This document shows, in pieces, positions 41,762 through 51,481 of a DNA stretch of 64,000 nucleotides. Position 1 is the stretch's first letter; every line of letters begins with the position of its first letter. Source of the stretch: RBG-16-34-14 sp963727535 (lineage in GTDB: Bacteria > Bacteroidota > Ignavibacteria > Ignavibacteriales > Ignavibacteriaceae). Below the pieces are notes generated by a model that ran no database searches, was not told where the DNA came from, and saw only the letters and a program-made list of their open reading frames with translations. A program made the translations under genes and the position numbers. The stretch lies in NCBI GenBank assembly GCA_963727535.1, contig CAVSGR010000004.1, positions 397,744 through 461,743 on the forward strand, read 5' to 3'.

Positions 41762-43159
41762 TCATAACTCAAATACATCGAGTTTCTTAGGATAATAAAC
41801 ATTTTCATATCCTTTGCTTAACATTTTATCTCTTAAGGGTAAAGATTGCTCACTTTCACCGTGTACGAGAAAAATATTTTTTAATTTTTTAGATGGAGAA
41901 AGTTTAAGATAATCAAGCAAACCTTTTTGATCTGCGTGGGCACTGAAATAATCCATACTTTTAATCTGAGCGTTAACTTTGTGCGCATCTCCAAGAATAT
42001 TTACTTCCGGCTCACCATCCATAATTTTTCTTGCAAGAGTTTCTTTTGCTGAGTATCCTACGAAAAGTATTAGATTATTTTTGTTTCCAATATTGTTTTT
42101 TAAGTGATGAAGAATTCTTCCGCCTTCCGCCATACCTGAAGCAGAAATAATCATGCAAGGTTCCTTCTTATCATTTAACTCTTTGGATTGCGCAACATCC
42201 CTGATATAAGTAAGCCTGTTAAATCCGAATGGATCTTCATAATTATTTATAAAAACACGGTAAGTTTCCCTGTCGAAACATTCGGGATGCATCCGGTAAA
42301 CCTCGGTTGCGTTTACTGCAAGTGGAGAATCCACATAAATAGGGATGAGAGGAATCCGGTTTTCATTAATAAGTTTATGCAAGACATAAACAAGCAATTG
42401 TGTCCTGCCGACAGCAAAAGCCGGAACAATAATTTTTCCGCCTCTATCTACAACTTCTTTTATTGTTGATGCAACTTCTTCTTCCACTTCGGGCACAACA
42501 GGATGAAGCTTGTTGCCGTAAGTGCTTTCCATAATTAAAATATCGAGGTCTGTAAGGAGATTTGGATCTTTAATCACCGGCATTTCAGGTCTCCCGATAT
42601 CTCCCGAAAATCCTAAACGTGTAAGCTTTCCGTTCTCTTTTATCTCGAGAGTAATTCCTGCTGAGCCAAGAATATGTCCTGCATCACGCCAGGCTGCAGT
42701 TACATTCGGAGCGACTTCAATGGGTTTATCATATTGTATCCCGATAAAATTGCTCATTGCTGTTTCAACATCTTCTTCGGTGTAAAGAGGTTCGAAAAGA
42801 TTTTTCCCCTGCTTTGCTCTTTTTTTGTTCACGAACATTACATCTCTTTCCTGCAGGTGTGCCGAGTCTCTAAGCATAATCTGGTTGAGATCAATAGTTG
42901 CAGTGGTTGTATAAATTTTTCCTGTAAATCCTTTTTTAACAAGGTTAGGTATATTTCCCGTATGATCTATATGTGCGTGAGATAAAAGCATAACATCTAT
43001 CTCTGCAGGATTAAAAGGGAAGTTCCTGTTTATTTCAAATGCTTCTTTTCTTCTTCCCTGGTAAAGACCGCAGTCTAAAAGAATTTTTTTCCCATTTACT
43101 GTTAATAGGTGCTGTGAGCCGGTTACTGTCTGTGCGGCTCCGCAAAATTGTATTTTCAA
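41762..43159 (-). CDS. Metallo-beta-lactamase / beta-CASP ribonuclease
   Basis: A 465-residue protein. The metal-binding motif LSHAHIDHTGNIPNL lies near residue 60. DAGHILGSAG (near 157), ESTYGN (near 209), the beta-CASP stretch VPAFAVGRTQLLVYVL (near 248), SASGMAEGGRILHHL (near 338) and the C-terminal SAHADQKGL follow. The family includes CPSF73-like and bacterial RNA-processing nucleases. The start at 43159 (MKIQFCGAAQTVTGSQHL) is preceded by sequence duplicated at 44103-44233. Confidence 0.93.
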   Translation of the reverse strand: MKIQFCGAAQTVTGSQHLLTVNGKKILLDCGLYQGRRKEAFEINRNFPFNPAEIDVMLLSHAHIDHTGNIPNLVKKGFTGKIYTTTATIDLNQIMLRDSAHLQERDVMFVNKKRAKQGKNLFEPLYTEEDVETAMSNFIGIQYDKPIEVAPNVTAAWRDAGHILGSAGITLEIKENGKLTRLGFSGDIGRPEMPVIKDPNLLTDLDILIMESTYGNKLHPVVPEVEEEVASTIKEVVDRGGKIIVPAFAVGRTQLLVYVLHKLINENRIPLIPIYVDSPLAVNATEVYRMHPECFDRETYRVFINNYEDPFGFNRLTYIRDVAQSKELNDKKEPCMIISASGMAEGGRILHHLKNNIGNKNNLILFVGYSAKETLARKIMDGEPEVNILGDAHKVNAQIKSMDYFSAHADQKGLLDYLKLSPSKKLKNIFLVHGESEQSLPLRDKMLSKGYENVYYPKKLDVFEL

Positions 43160-43235
43160 GGTAACTCCGCCGTTCTGTAATTAGAAAAATTTAATCTATA
43201 AGATAGGATTTGTTTTTTTAATTAGGAAGGGTGGG
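43109..43235. repeat. ~125-bp direct repeat, copy 1 (covers 5' end of beta-CASP gene)
   Basis: It matches 44103-44233 at most positions. Shared blocks are CTGTCTGTGCGGCTCCGC, TTCTGTAATTAGAAAAATT and ATAGGATTTGTT. This copy includes the first codons and upstream region of the beta-CASP gene. Confidence 0.8.
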
Positions 43236-43263
43236 GATTAGATTGTGTTATTATTAGAGTGCA

Positions 43264-43971
43264 TTAAGTTCTATTTATAATTTCTTTTTTATAAAATGTT
43301 CTTTCAATTTTTGTACTATTGAATAATGAATAGGCAAATAATAGTAAAGTTAATATAGAAAACCCATACACTAGTAGAATAAAAATTGCTACATTCTCGT
43401 TAACAATATGACGGTTCATGTAAAACCAAATAGCTGTCCCCAATGAAAATGCAAGCGGAACTAGAAAAGTCGATAATGTTAAAATTATATTTAACAGAAT
43501 TGTTATCCTATGTATAATCCTTTCGAATCTTTTGTTAAAAGTCTGATTAACTCGTCGAGGAAGTAAAAATAGATTGAGAGTGCCACTTAAGTTTCTAATC
43601 TTAAAATTATTATATAAGGAACTAATGAGAATTCTATTTTCATCAAAAGAAGCATTATAAACCTTTCTGAAATATCTTATATAATTCATAAAAACATTCA
43701 ATGATAAAGCTGACAAATAAAGATATTTCGATGTTAAAAATAGAACAAAGAAAGGTGATAATGAAAGTGCTATGGACCTGGGTAACTCATTTCCTAAAAT
43801 TGGAAATTTAAAGTCTTGGGATGGGATTAGCCATAGTAAAATAAAAGCCAATAAAGTTAAAAAGAGTAAACTCAATGAATTTTCTTTTTTGTTTTCTAAT
43901 GAAACGTAATTAGTCCAAATTTTTTCTAGAAAAACAATTTCTAAGTTATCTAATGATTTCATTTCTTGCAT
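43264..43971 (-). CDS. Hypothetical four-span membrane protein
   Basis: A 235-residue protein with two pairs of spans (LLFLTLLAFILLWLIPS, SIALSLSPFFVLFLTSKYLYLSAL; ITILLNIILTLSTFLVPLAFSLG, IFILLVYGFSILTLLLFAYSL) separated by a basic cytosolic loop (residues 95-150). No family recognised. It lies between the two copies of a direct repeat, so it may have arrived by insertion or duplication. Confidence 0.6.
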   Translation of the reverse strand: MQEMKSLDNLEIVFLEKIWTNYVSLENKKENSLSLLFLTLLAFILLWLIPSQDFKFPILGNELPRSIALSLSPFFVLFLTSKYLYLSALSLNVFMNYIRYFRKVYNASFDENRILISSLYNNFKIRNLSGTLNLFLLPRRVNQTFNKRFERIIHRITILLNIILTLSTFLVPLAFSLGTAIWFYMNRHIVNENVAIFILLVYGFSILTLLLFAYSLFNSTKIERTFYKKEIINRT

Positions 43972-44102
43972 GTGCCCCAGTCCGTATGTTAATATTGGAG
44001 TAAACTTAGTTTAAATAATGGAAAATGTAAAATGTATAATTTAGAATGGAAGATGTGAAACGGCAGAGGATGGGGAAGACTTTGAGACAGGGGAGAATTT
44101 GA

Positions 44103-44233
44103 GAAGTGCTGTGAGCCTGTCACTGTCTGTGCGGCTCCGCAAAATTGATTTTCAAAGTACACTCTACTGTTCTGTAATTAGAAAAATTAAAGATGTAAAA
44201 TAGGATTTGTTCTTTTAGTTAGGAAGGAAAAGG
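44103..44233. repeat. ~125-bp direct repeat, copy 2 (orphan)
   Basis: Copy of 43109-43235 with scattered changes and no attached gene. The gap 43972-44358 otherwise holds no gene I can see. Confidence 0.8.
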
Positions 44234-44358
44234 ATTGTGGACTCTGATTTTTTACTTACTTGTCCACCGAAGAAGGATTAAAGAGGTTATGCGTTTTCTT
44301 TTAAACCAAATTTACGTAAATCTATTCTACTATAGTGTTATAAAGTTCTTTTCTAAAG

Positions 44359-45084
44359 TTATTTTGATAAATTCTCTAAATATATTTTTACTTGTTGATG
44401 TCCATCTCTTTTAGCAATGCTTAAAGCTGTATCTCCATTATCCATTTTATAGTTTATTTTCGCTCCGTTCTCTACCAATAACTTTACTATTTTCAAATTT
44501 CCCCTGTGCGCGGCAGAATGCATAGCTGTGACGTTTTGTATTTGTGTAGCATTTACATTTACACCATATTCAATTAGTAACTTACACAACTCGTAATTTT
44601 CTTTTGCCACTGCAGAGTGTAGAGCGTTCACTTTAGAAGGGTTAGTTGCTTGCAAATTAGGGTCAGCACCGTTTTTAAGAAGCAATTTTGCTATTTCTGT
44701 TTGATTAAAAAATGCTGCAAGTGATAATGGTGTAAAGCCATCATTCGAGTACCGGTTCGAATAGCTTTTATCATTTGCAAGAGAGTCCAATACACAATCT
44801 TCTTTCCCACATACTATCGCTTCGTGGTACGTAAATGATTTTTTAATTTCTTTAGCCTTGGTAAAGGGTTCCTCTATTTCGCTATAAGCAATAATCAATA
44901 AACCTGTACTTCCGTTGTCATCCCTTTCATCTAAAACTTCAGGATGTTCGGTAATCAAAGCGACGATTTTATCAGCTTCTTTATTTTTTATGTACGTTTT
45001 TAGTGTATCAATCATATTATTTGCATATAATGTAGTAAAACCAATCAATGTGATTATTAACATAAATATAGCTGCATTTTTCAT
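44359..45084 (-). CDS. Exported ankyrin-repeat protein
   Basis: A 241-residue protein. Start chosen at 45084 (MKNAAIFMLIITLIGFTTLYA, a signal peptide), with a ribosome binding site GGAG ahead, rather than the longer frame that begins inside the AraC gene. Four to five ankyrin repeats follow: DDNGSTGLLIIA, DGFTPLSLAAFFNQTEIAKLLLKNGADPN, NALHSAVAKENYELCKLLIEYGVNVN, TAMHSAAHRGNLKIVKLLVENGAKIN and DTALSIAKRDGHQQV. It would bind proteins in the periplasm. The partner is unknown. Confidence 0.85.
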   Translation of the reverse strand: MKNAAIFMLIITLIGFTTLYANNMIDTLKTYIKNKEADKIVALITEHPEVLDERDDNGSTGLLIIAYSEIEEPFTKAKEIKKSFTYHEAIVCGKEDCVLDSLANDKSYSNRYSNDGFTPLSLAAFFNQTEIAKLLLKNGADPNLQATNPSKVNALHSAVAKENYELCKLLIEYGVNVNATQIQNVTAMHSAAHRGNLKIVKLLVENGAKINYKMDNGDTALSIAKRDGHQQVKIYLENLSK

Positions 45085-45155
45085 ACTATTTCTCCTTTTT
45101 TTGATTTGAATCATTTCAAAAATAGTATTGCAGTTTATGGATTGCTTACTATGTA

Positions 45156-46001
45156 TCACCTTTTTTTACGCAACACAGCAGGAGACTGGCCAACCACTTT
45201 TTTGAAGTAATAACTAAAATTGCTCAGACTAGAATATCCAAGAGAGATTGCTATTTCTGTTATACTTTTATCTGTTTCAATAATTAGACGTTTTGCTTCC
45301 GCTATCTTTAGACGTGTTATGTATTGAAAAGGGCTAGTATTGAAAATTTGACTAAAGTTTCTCAATAAGTGGTTTTCCGAAAGCATAGCTACATGGGATA
45401 TTTTCTTCAAAGTCAAACTTTCAGAGTAATTACAGTCAATGAAATCTTTAGCATAGAGCAGTCTGCGGTATATTTCCTCTCGAGTGCATTTCTTTTTTGA
45501 TGTCAACCTTTCTGCCTTTTTTAGTGAATCATCATTCTGAAAAAGAATTGCATTCAATAGTGAATGATAAAATTCTTCCTTTTCTATTACTGACAAGGTA
45601 CTAATGGATGATTGTCTGCCTTGAAACAGAATTTTGGAAACATTTCCTCCGTGAAGATAATTTCTTTCAAATAGCTTAATGCCTTCTGTCTTTTTAATCG
45701 AAAAATCAAGCAGTTGTTCTTCTGATGAATTTAACTCTGAAACGATTTGGCAAACAAATTCGGGTGAAAAGAAAACACAAAATGACTCTATAGAAAAGTT
45801 GTTGTCTATAGTCAAATTGTATTTAGTGCAATCATTCAGAATCAAATAGTTGCTTTCGTTGACGCTATATTCACGCTGTTGCACAGTGTATTTTGCCGAA
45901 CCATTATAAAAGGATTTAATAGAGAGAAAGCAATCACCCGACCATTGGTACTGGCTTGCTTGCTGATGTATTATAAAATTATTCGCAATCATTGTCTCCA
46001 A
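45156..46001 (-). CDS. AraC-family transcriptional regulator
   Basis: A 281-residue regulator. The C-terminal pair of helix-turn-helices is complete: LTLKKISHVAMLSENHLLRNFSQIFNTSPFQYI and KSITEIAISLGYSSLSNFSYYFKKVVGQSPAVLRKK. The N-terminal half is a divergent cupin-like sensor. It is upstream of the ankyrin gene on the same strand, with a 71-base gap that may contain its binding site. The ligand is not predictable. Confidence 0.88.
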   Translation of the reverse strand: METMIANNFIIHQQASQYQWSGDCFLSIKSFYNGSAKYTVQQREYSVNESNYLILNDCTKYNLTIDNNFSIESFCVFFSPEFVCQIVSELNSSEEQLLDFSIKKTEGIKLFERNYLHGGNVSKILFQGRQSSISTLSVIEKEEFYHSLLNAILFQNDDSLKKAERLTSKKKCTREEIYRRLLYAKDFIDCNYSESLTLKKISHVAMLSENHLLRNFSQIFNTSPFQYITRLKIAEAKRLIIETDKSITEIAISLGYSSLSNFSYYFKKVVGQSPAVLRKKR

Positions 46002-46192
46002 GTCTTCTTGTTAATACAGTAGAGTGTCGTCTATCCATTACCCACAACATATGTGTATATGCATTGTTCTTATCCCGCCAAATTAGCGAAACAATAACAA
46101 TAGTTTATATTTATTTTTACAATTCTAATCATTTTAGAATGTATCATCAACTGAATTTATAATTTTCTTAATAGCCTATTGTGAGTCACGCA

Positions 46193-46414
46193 TATAACGG
46201 CGGCGCAAATAACTTGCCGTCCTAATTAATAATTTTATTTAATAACGAATGTAAAATTACCGGAACAATGTTTAATTTGTCTTTAACAAACATTGCGACT
46301 TCACTTTCTAAACCTTGTTCCTTTCAGCCAAATGCCAAACAGAACTTATAAACTTTAATTTTACAATTTCACCCCGAACGACCTCGGCTGTCAAGTTGAT
46401 TTGTTTTTTATACG
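46193..46414 (-). repeat. attC-like cassette recombination site E
   Basis: Outer cores are TATAAC (46193) and its partner near TTATAC (46405-46412). Inner arms CAAATAACTTGCCGTCC and, as reverse complement of the right side, CAAATCAACTTGACAGCC pair with extra unpaired bases only on the right, as in attC. The centre is about 150 bases. The site lies 41 bases after the stop of the gene at 46455, on the same (minus) strand. Confidence 0.72.
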
Positions 46415-46454
46415 CATTTTTAGTTTTTAACTAACAGTAAAACTTTTAATATTG

Positions 46455-46892
46455 TTAGTGAGGACCCGGAAGATTAATTACGCCAAGTTGTTGCCACATA
46501 CCTAACATATTAAGTTCCTCCCAAGCTTCAGATATTTTACTTTCCACAAAACGATATATTGTAATTCCCGATATTTTAATTGGCTTACCAGTAGGAGCAA
46601 GTCCCGGTAAATTCCCAGAATGAGTAGCCGATGCAGTCCAGCGACCTACAACAGTATCTTCTGTAACAATCAAATCTTCATAAATAACGTGGGAGTCTGG
46701 AAAAGCTGATCGGTACATTGTAATTGCTCTCTTCCAATCTTCACGAGTTCCTTTCCCATTTGGCATATGTGGTCCATAATAGTTTGCATCCTCAAGCATA
46801 ATTTCATCGGCGGCATCTATATTACCGCGGTTCCATAAATCATTTGCTATACGGATAACAAGTTTTACTTTTTCATCTTTGTCCATAATCAT
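46455..46892 (-). CDS. SnoaL-like / ester-cyclase-type NTF2-fold protein (cassette)
   Basis: A 145-residue protein. NDLWNRGNIDAADEIMLEDANYYGPHMPNGKGTREDWKRAI and VVGRWTASATHSGNLPGLAPTGKPIKISGITIYRFVESKISEAWEELNMLGMWQQLG match the SnoaL-like polyketide-cyclase family. Members bind small hydrophobic molecules; activity here is unknown. It is a single-gene unit between two attC-like sites. Confidence 0.85.
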   Translation of the reverse strand: MIMDKDEKVKLVIRIANDLWNRGNIDAADEIMLEDANYYGPHMPNGKGTREDWKRAITMYRSAFPDSHVIYEDLIVTEDTVVGRWTASATHSGNLPGLAPTGKPIKISGITIYRFVESKISEAWEELNMLGMWQQLGVINLPGPH

Positions 46893-46983
46893 TCTCCTAA
46901 ATTATGGTTTAATGGCTTTATTTTTTACCTAAGAATAAAAAATATCAAAGTTTTTCCTACAACTCCCGCATTGATATTTGACG

Positions 46984-47207
46984 TATAACGACGTTGCGCC
47001 TAACCCGCCGCCCAGAACAAGGAAGTCGAGCAAAACACAAATGATAAATATTTAGCCGTAGGTGCGTAATTTAATTCGTACGCACCGGAGGCAAGTTGAT
47101 TAATTTTGTAAGAACCCTTTAACAAGTTCACCGAACGAAAAAGACAAAGCCAAAAACTGAAAATTCCCCACACCGTTTCTGCGGTCGGGTTGATGCGCTT
47201 GTTATAT
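46984..47207 (-). repeat. attC-like cassette recombination site D
   Basis: Outer cores are TATAAC (46984) and GTTATA (47201). The left arm has GCGCCTAACCCGCCGC and the right arm, as reverse complement, GCGCATCAACCCGACCGC, with extrahelical bases on the right side. It follows the stop of the gene at 47245 by 37 bases on the minus strand. Confidence 0.8.
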
Positions 47208-47244
47208 GCATTATTAATATTACAATAGTTGATTGTTATTTAAA

Positions 47245-48277
47245 TTAATAAACTATGTTATCATTTGACTTAACTTTGTTAATTACTTGCCATGAAGTAT
47301 CAGCTTGAAAAATAATTTCTTCACCATCTAAAGATAGTATAGGATGAGATATATAATTCATTGGTAAATTAACATTAACTGTTTTAGTTATATTATTTTT
47401 CAAATCCATAAGACAAATTGCGGTAAAATCATAATTCATAAAAGTAATTTTTGTACTATCATTAGAGAAGTGTGCATCACCACCGCTATGCAGAAAAGTA
47501 TAACTGTAATTACTAAGGTTCATTAAATTAACACCTTGGCCGTTCGAAAAAAGCAAAGTATTCAAATTTGATATAGTATAAGTTCTTGCCCAATTTCCAT
47601 TTGTGCCGTAATATAGGGAAGTATCATTTTTACTGATTACGTTATATAACCTTAAGTCCTGTCCATTACCATTTAAAAAGTCTTGTAAATAAACGACATT
47701 GTTTCCATCATGTGTAAAGTTAATATCGAAAAACGAAAATGTGTTTGACGAATCTTTTATTTGTGTTTGGTTTGAGCCATCAGAGTTTATAATATACAGA
47801 CCGGAAATATTTGCATATACTATTTTTCTGTCCGTTTGGTGAAAAAGCTATTCCGTTATTAAATTTAATATTATCAGGTATGTTTAATTCTGTTAAATCA
47901 CTTCCATCGATATTCATTGTATATAGAATTATCTTTAAAGTATTGTCTGGATGTAAAAATTGTTTAAATATTATTTTTGTATTATTCATATAAAGTTGAT
48001 AATCATATATTTCAAAGTTACTATTAGAAATAATTTCCTTATTTGAACCGTCAGAATTAGATAAATACAGTTTATAATCATTTAAATAAATCATTTTATT
48101 GTTCTCTAAAAGAGAAAAATTATTACCAGTAGCTAATAATTTTTTATTACTTCCATCAATGTTAACGGAGTATATCCTGTCTATATTAAAGCTTTGTACA
48201 TTAGGATTTCCATCTTCACTACATGAATAAAGCAATAAAGATAGAATCGATAGAAAGAAGAAATAAAATAATTTCAT
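47245..48277 (-). pseudogene. TolB/PD40-like propeller lipoprotein, frameshifted (cassette)
   Basis: The N-terminal part (48277-47829) has a lipobox (LLLYSCSEDG) and PD40-type repeats such as IYSVNIDGSNKKLLATG and LYTMNIDGSDLTEL. After SPNGQK the frame fails at an A-run. Dropping one A restores IVYANISGLYIINSDGSNQT and the rest down to 47245. The full protein would have about 340 residues and form a beta propeller on the envelope. The indel lies in a homopolymer near 47829, so it could be a sequencing error. Confidence 0.78.
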
Positions 48278-48577
48278 TTGCTAACCCCTATATTATTTTA
48301 AAATTTACATTTTTATAACTGATATGCATATAACGGCGTTGCGGCTAACCGCTCGCCCCGAAAAGACGGCTAAACAAGAACGATCAACGAAGATAATTTT
48401 ATATGAAATATTTCATAACTAAATAAACCTGAACAACAATGATTAACGAAAAACAAAATCGAAAAGCAGCAACAAACCCAAGAACAATAAGGCGGTCAGG
48501 TTGAGCCGCGTGATATTTCCAATAAGTAAAAAGTTAAATTTATTTTCATTCATAACTTTTTCTTTAGGAGGTATCAA

Positions 48578-49594
48578 ATGTATTACACGGGTATCGATCT
48601 TCATAAGTTTACTTCTTACTTAACCACTGTTGATTCTTCAGGAGCTATAGTTAAACAGGAAAATCTTAAAAACATAGCTCACAACTTTATTCAGTATTTT
48701 AATTCAATACCAGGTAAACACAAAACTACAGTTGAATCAACTATGACCTGGTACTGGTTAAATGATCTTCTAACTTCAATGAACATTCCTCTGGTACTTG
48801 CTCACGCTAAATATGTTAAAGCCATCGCTTATGCAAAAGTTAAAACCGATAAAGTTGATTCGCACACTCTTGCACAGCTTCTTCGAATGAACTTTATTCC
48901 TGTAGCCCATAAAGTCTCTGACAGTAACCGTCTGCTTCGTGATGCTCTGCGTGCAAGACTTAAGATAGTACAGCGGCATACTTCAGTAACTAATTCTATG
49001 CAACTCCTGCTTGCCAAATATAACTATGATTCTCCAACTGAGCTTTCAGGCATTCCTTTGTTTCAGTATGAACAACTTGCAGAAGTTGAAGCATTGCTCG
49101 ATGAACAAATGCTCGAACTTGAAAAACAGCTTTATCCTTTTCTTATACCTAACGATGATATCCAACGTCTGCTTTGGATTCCCGGAATAGGGAAAATGAA
49201 TGCTTTTACTATCCTTCTTGAAATCGATGACATTAACCGCTTCCCGGATGTTAAGAACTTCTTCTCATATTGCCGCCTTGTTCCATCTGCCCGTAACTCA
49301 GGTGGTAAATCAAAACAGCGGTCATCTAAAGACGGAAACAAATATCTTAAGGTCGCTTTCTCCGATGCTGCTGTTCACGCCGTACAATATTACCCGGTCA
49401 TTAGAAAATACCAAAACTCATTACTCAGAAAGAAAAACAAACAAATAGCAAAAACAGTTATCGCTAAGGAAATTGCTGAAATCGCATATCACGTATTAAA
49501 AAACAAAACTGACTTTAACAACAAATTCAAAGGCACAGAACTAGAACATAAGAAATCTCTACAATGGCCGCGTGTTGTAAGCCCGAACGCCTAA
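48578..49594 (+). CDS. IS110-family DEDD transposase, copy 1
   Basis: A 338-residue recombinase. The N-terminal RuvC-like DEDD domain begins YYTGIDLHKFTSYLTTVD, with TVESTMTWYW and VKTDKVDSHTLAQLLR supplying further acidic residues. The C-terminal Tnp20 domain has LLWIPGIGKMNAFTILLEIDD and RLVPSARNSGGKSKQRSSKDGNKYLK, where the serine region is used in strand exchange. GGAGG lies eight bases before the ATG. It differs from copy 2 at 17 of 338 residues. Confidence 0.96.
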   Translation: MYYTGIDLHKFTSYLTTVDSSGAIVKQENLKNIAHNFIQYFNSIPGKHKTTVESTMTWYWLNDLLTSMNIPLVLAHAKYVKAIAYAKVKTDKVDSHTLAQLLRMNFIPVAHKVSDSNRLLRDALRARLKIVQRHTSVTNSMQLLLAKYNYDSPTELSGIPLFQYEQLAEVEALLDEQMLELEKQLYPFLIPNDDIQRLLWIPGIGKMNAFTILLEIDDINRFPDVKNFFSYCRLVPSARNSGGKSKQRSSKDGNKYLKVAFSDAAVHAVQYYPVIRKYQNSLLRKKNKQIAKTVIAKEIAEIAYHVLKNKTDFNNKFKGTELEHKKSLQWPRVVSPNA

Positions 49595-49862
49595 CTGATC
49601 CTTGCTGATCGTCGCGCGGGATTGGGAAACAACACGCTTGCCTATAAAATATCTGGAACGATATCAATTTCTATTGATATGACTATCACTTATTGATAGC
49701 AAGTCCCGAAAGAGGTTTGGTTGCCATTCGGCTGCCTCATAGATATTATTGGCAGAAGTTGTTGATTAAATTTGGTTATACAGTAGTTCAAAGAACATTT
49801 ATTTTTTTAAACTCTTTGTCGTGGGATTATTTTATTTCCTTGACTTTTTACTTATTAAAGAG
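49595..49862 (+). ncRNA. Putative bridge RNA, IS copy 1
   Basis: The region after the transposase is conserved with 52499-52757 in blocks (GGGAAACAACACGCTTGCC; AAGTCCCGAAAGAGGTTTGG; TAGATATTAT), but a 43-base stretch between them differs and forms two stem-loops (GATATCAAT/ATTGATATG; CTATCA/TGATAG). IS1111-type elements carry their guide (bridge) RNA at this position. AAATATC in the conserved part is complementary to GATATTT at the IS left end. RNA production is not shown. Confidence 0.6.
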
Positions 49863-49900
49863 GTTAGGCCAATAAATATTTTAGAGAATGTAAGGTGGCC

Positions 49901-50323
49901 CTATTTATATGGCTTATACTTTTCGACTACCATACCTTCTCTTCCTTGCCAAGCAAGATCAAGTTCATTCACTGATAAACTATAAATGTCATAAGATCTG
50001 TCATTCGTAGAATTTGTAAGACTTAAAATTGAATAATCATTATTCAGTTCCCACTCACCTTCATTTCTGCAACATCCGTTTACATAATCTTCAACAAATT
50101 TACTATTCTTATAAAAGGTAAAGATATGTTTTGCTGAAGTTGAATCAACTAAATGAGTCTCATTAAGTATAGAATATTGTACAATAATCCAAGTACCTTC
50201 AGTTAAAATAGATTTGGGATCAGATACAGGATCAGTACTTGAATCAGAATTATTTTTACAAGAATAGAATATGAGACAAATTAAAAAAGAAATTATAGTA
50301 GCACTTAATGATTTCATATTCAT
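49901..50323 (-). CDS. Lipocalin-like lipoprotein (cassette)
   Basis: A 140-residue protein with a lipobox (LIFYSCKNN). The body has TEGTWIIVQYSI, TFYKNSKFVEDYV and GEWELNNDYSILSLT, a strand pattern like the lipocalin-like domain found in many Bacteroidota lipoproteins. It likely sits in the envelope. It is a single-gene cassette on the minus strand. Confidence 0.72.
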   Translation of the reverse strand: MNMKSLSATIISFLICLIFYSCKNNSDSSTDPVSDPKSILTEGTWIIVQYSILNETHLVDSTSAKHIFTFYKNSKFVEDYVNGCCRNEGEWELNNDYSILSLTNSTNDRSYDIYSLSVNELDLAWQGREGMVVEKYKPYK

Positions 50324-50341
50324 ACCTCAATTATTTTGGTT

Positions 50342-50529
50342 GCCTAACAGCATTGTGGTTAAGGCGCAGCCCATAACTACAATGCCGAACATTTTAATAA
50401 TTTTTATAATTATAAAAAACTTTTATAGCACAACTAACTTGAACAACAAACTTGAAACGGGACGACTAACTCTAAAATATATAAAATGCTTAATGCAAAA
50501 TCGCTGTCGCCTTGAGCCACGGGTTATAC
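50342..50529 (-). repeat. attC-like cassette recombination site B
   Basis: The cleanest site, 188 bases. Outer cores are GCCTAAC (50342-50348) and GTTATAC (50523-50529). The left arm GTGGTTAAGGCGCAGC pairs with the right arm (reverse complement GTGGCTCAAGGCGACAGC), leaving two extrahelical bases on the right side. It begins six bases after the stop of the gene at 50536 (minus strand). Confidence 0.82.
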
Positions 50530-50535
50530 AACATT

Positions 50536-51180
50536 TTACTTTATTGGGAAAGCATACCCAATATTAAATGAAATTGTTTTGTTTGTAGTTCCAGGTGATT
50601 CATTTTTATCTATATTGCTTATTCCATAATAATATCTTATGTCGAATATTATTTTATTTGTAAACAAATTATATTCCGCCCCAATTCCAAAAACAATTCC
50701 ATATTCATTTGATTGACTATTTGAATTAACTTCTTTTTGAAGAATATCATTTTCATAATATTCGGTTTTTGCTTGTAATAAAAATGCTGCTTCGGCGCCA
50801 GCAAATATCTTTGGTTTTATATTCATTTCTAAAGGTATTCTATACTGAAGTGTAATAGGAATTTCAAGATAATCCATTTTTGTAATGAATTTATAATTGA
50901 GAGGCCAAAATACTCCATTTGATTTATGTTCTGCCCCTCTCATTGAATAATTTAATTCAGTACTAATTATAAATTGATTTGTAATTGGATATTCAATAAA
51001 TAAACCAGCCTTAATACCTTTTTTAAAATTGATATCATATCCATCGCTAATTATGTCAGAGTTATAATCGAGTTTTGATAAGTTTAAACCTAAGTTCCCA
51101 CCTATAAATAAAGATTGTCCAAATATGAAAGAGGTGGAAAATAAAAATACAACAGCAATTATTTGGGAATATTTTTTCAT
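50536..51180 (-). CDS. Outer-membrane beta-barrel protein, PorT-like (cassette)
   Basis: A 214-residue protein with signal peptide (MKKYSQIIAVVFLFSTSFIFGQ), then FIGGNLGLNLSKLDYNSD, GIKAGLFIEYPITNQFIISTELNYSMRG and a final strand ending in FNIGYAFPIK. This matches the small outer-membrane barrel (OMP_b-brl_2) family. Single-gene cassette. Confidence 0.85.
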   Translation of the reverse strand: MKKYSQIIAVVFLFSTSFIFGQSLFIGGNLGLNLSKLDYNSDIISDGYDINFKKGIKAGLFIEYPITNQFIISTELNYSMRGAEHKSNGVFWPLNYKFITKMDYLEIPITLQYRIPLEMNIKPKIFAGAEAAFLLQAKTEYYENDILQKEVNSNSQSNEYGIVFGIGAEYNLFTNKIIFDIRYYYGISNIDKNESPGTTNKTISFNIGYAFPIK

Positions 51181-51481
51181 TAATTACTTTCTCCCTTTAT
51201 GTTGTACAACGGTGTTGCAAATAACCGGCGCCCCAGAACAAGGATGCCGATTAGGAAGACAGCGCCAAAGATTAAGCAGACGGTGCGTATCTTCCTTCGT
51301 ACGCACCGGCTGTACAATTTAGTTTATGACGTTACTGCCGAACAGCAACATTACATTTTTCATAAAGCCAAGACCAGCACAAATGCCGCTTACATTAAGG
51401 CGTCCGGTTGATTGGCTTGATATTTCCAATAAGTAAAAAGTTATGTTTGAATAACACAAACAACTTATCAGGAGGTATCAA

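Larger units (their letters stand above)
48512..49862 (+). mobile_element. IS110-family (IS1111-like) insertion sequence, copy 1
   Basis: About 1350 bases. There are no terminal inverted repeats, but subterminal repeats AATAAGTAAAAAGTTA (48521) and TGACTTTTTACTTATT (49841) face each other, as in the IS1111 subgroup. It holds one transposase gene and a 268-base noncoding tail. Insertion is inside an attC-like site, between the outer core and the arm. Confidence 0.88.
48329..49869 (-). repeat. attC-like site C, interrupted by an IS element
   Basis: The left part is 48329-48511 (TATAAC; arm GCGGCTAACCGCTCGCC; right arm as reverse complement GCGGCTCAACCTGACCGCC). The outer core GTTAGGC lies at 49863-49869, after the IS110-type element. 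The site belongs to the cassette gene at 49901. Confidence 0.75.
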
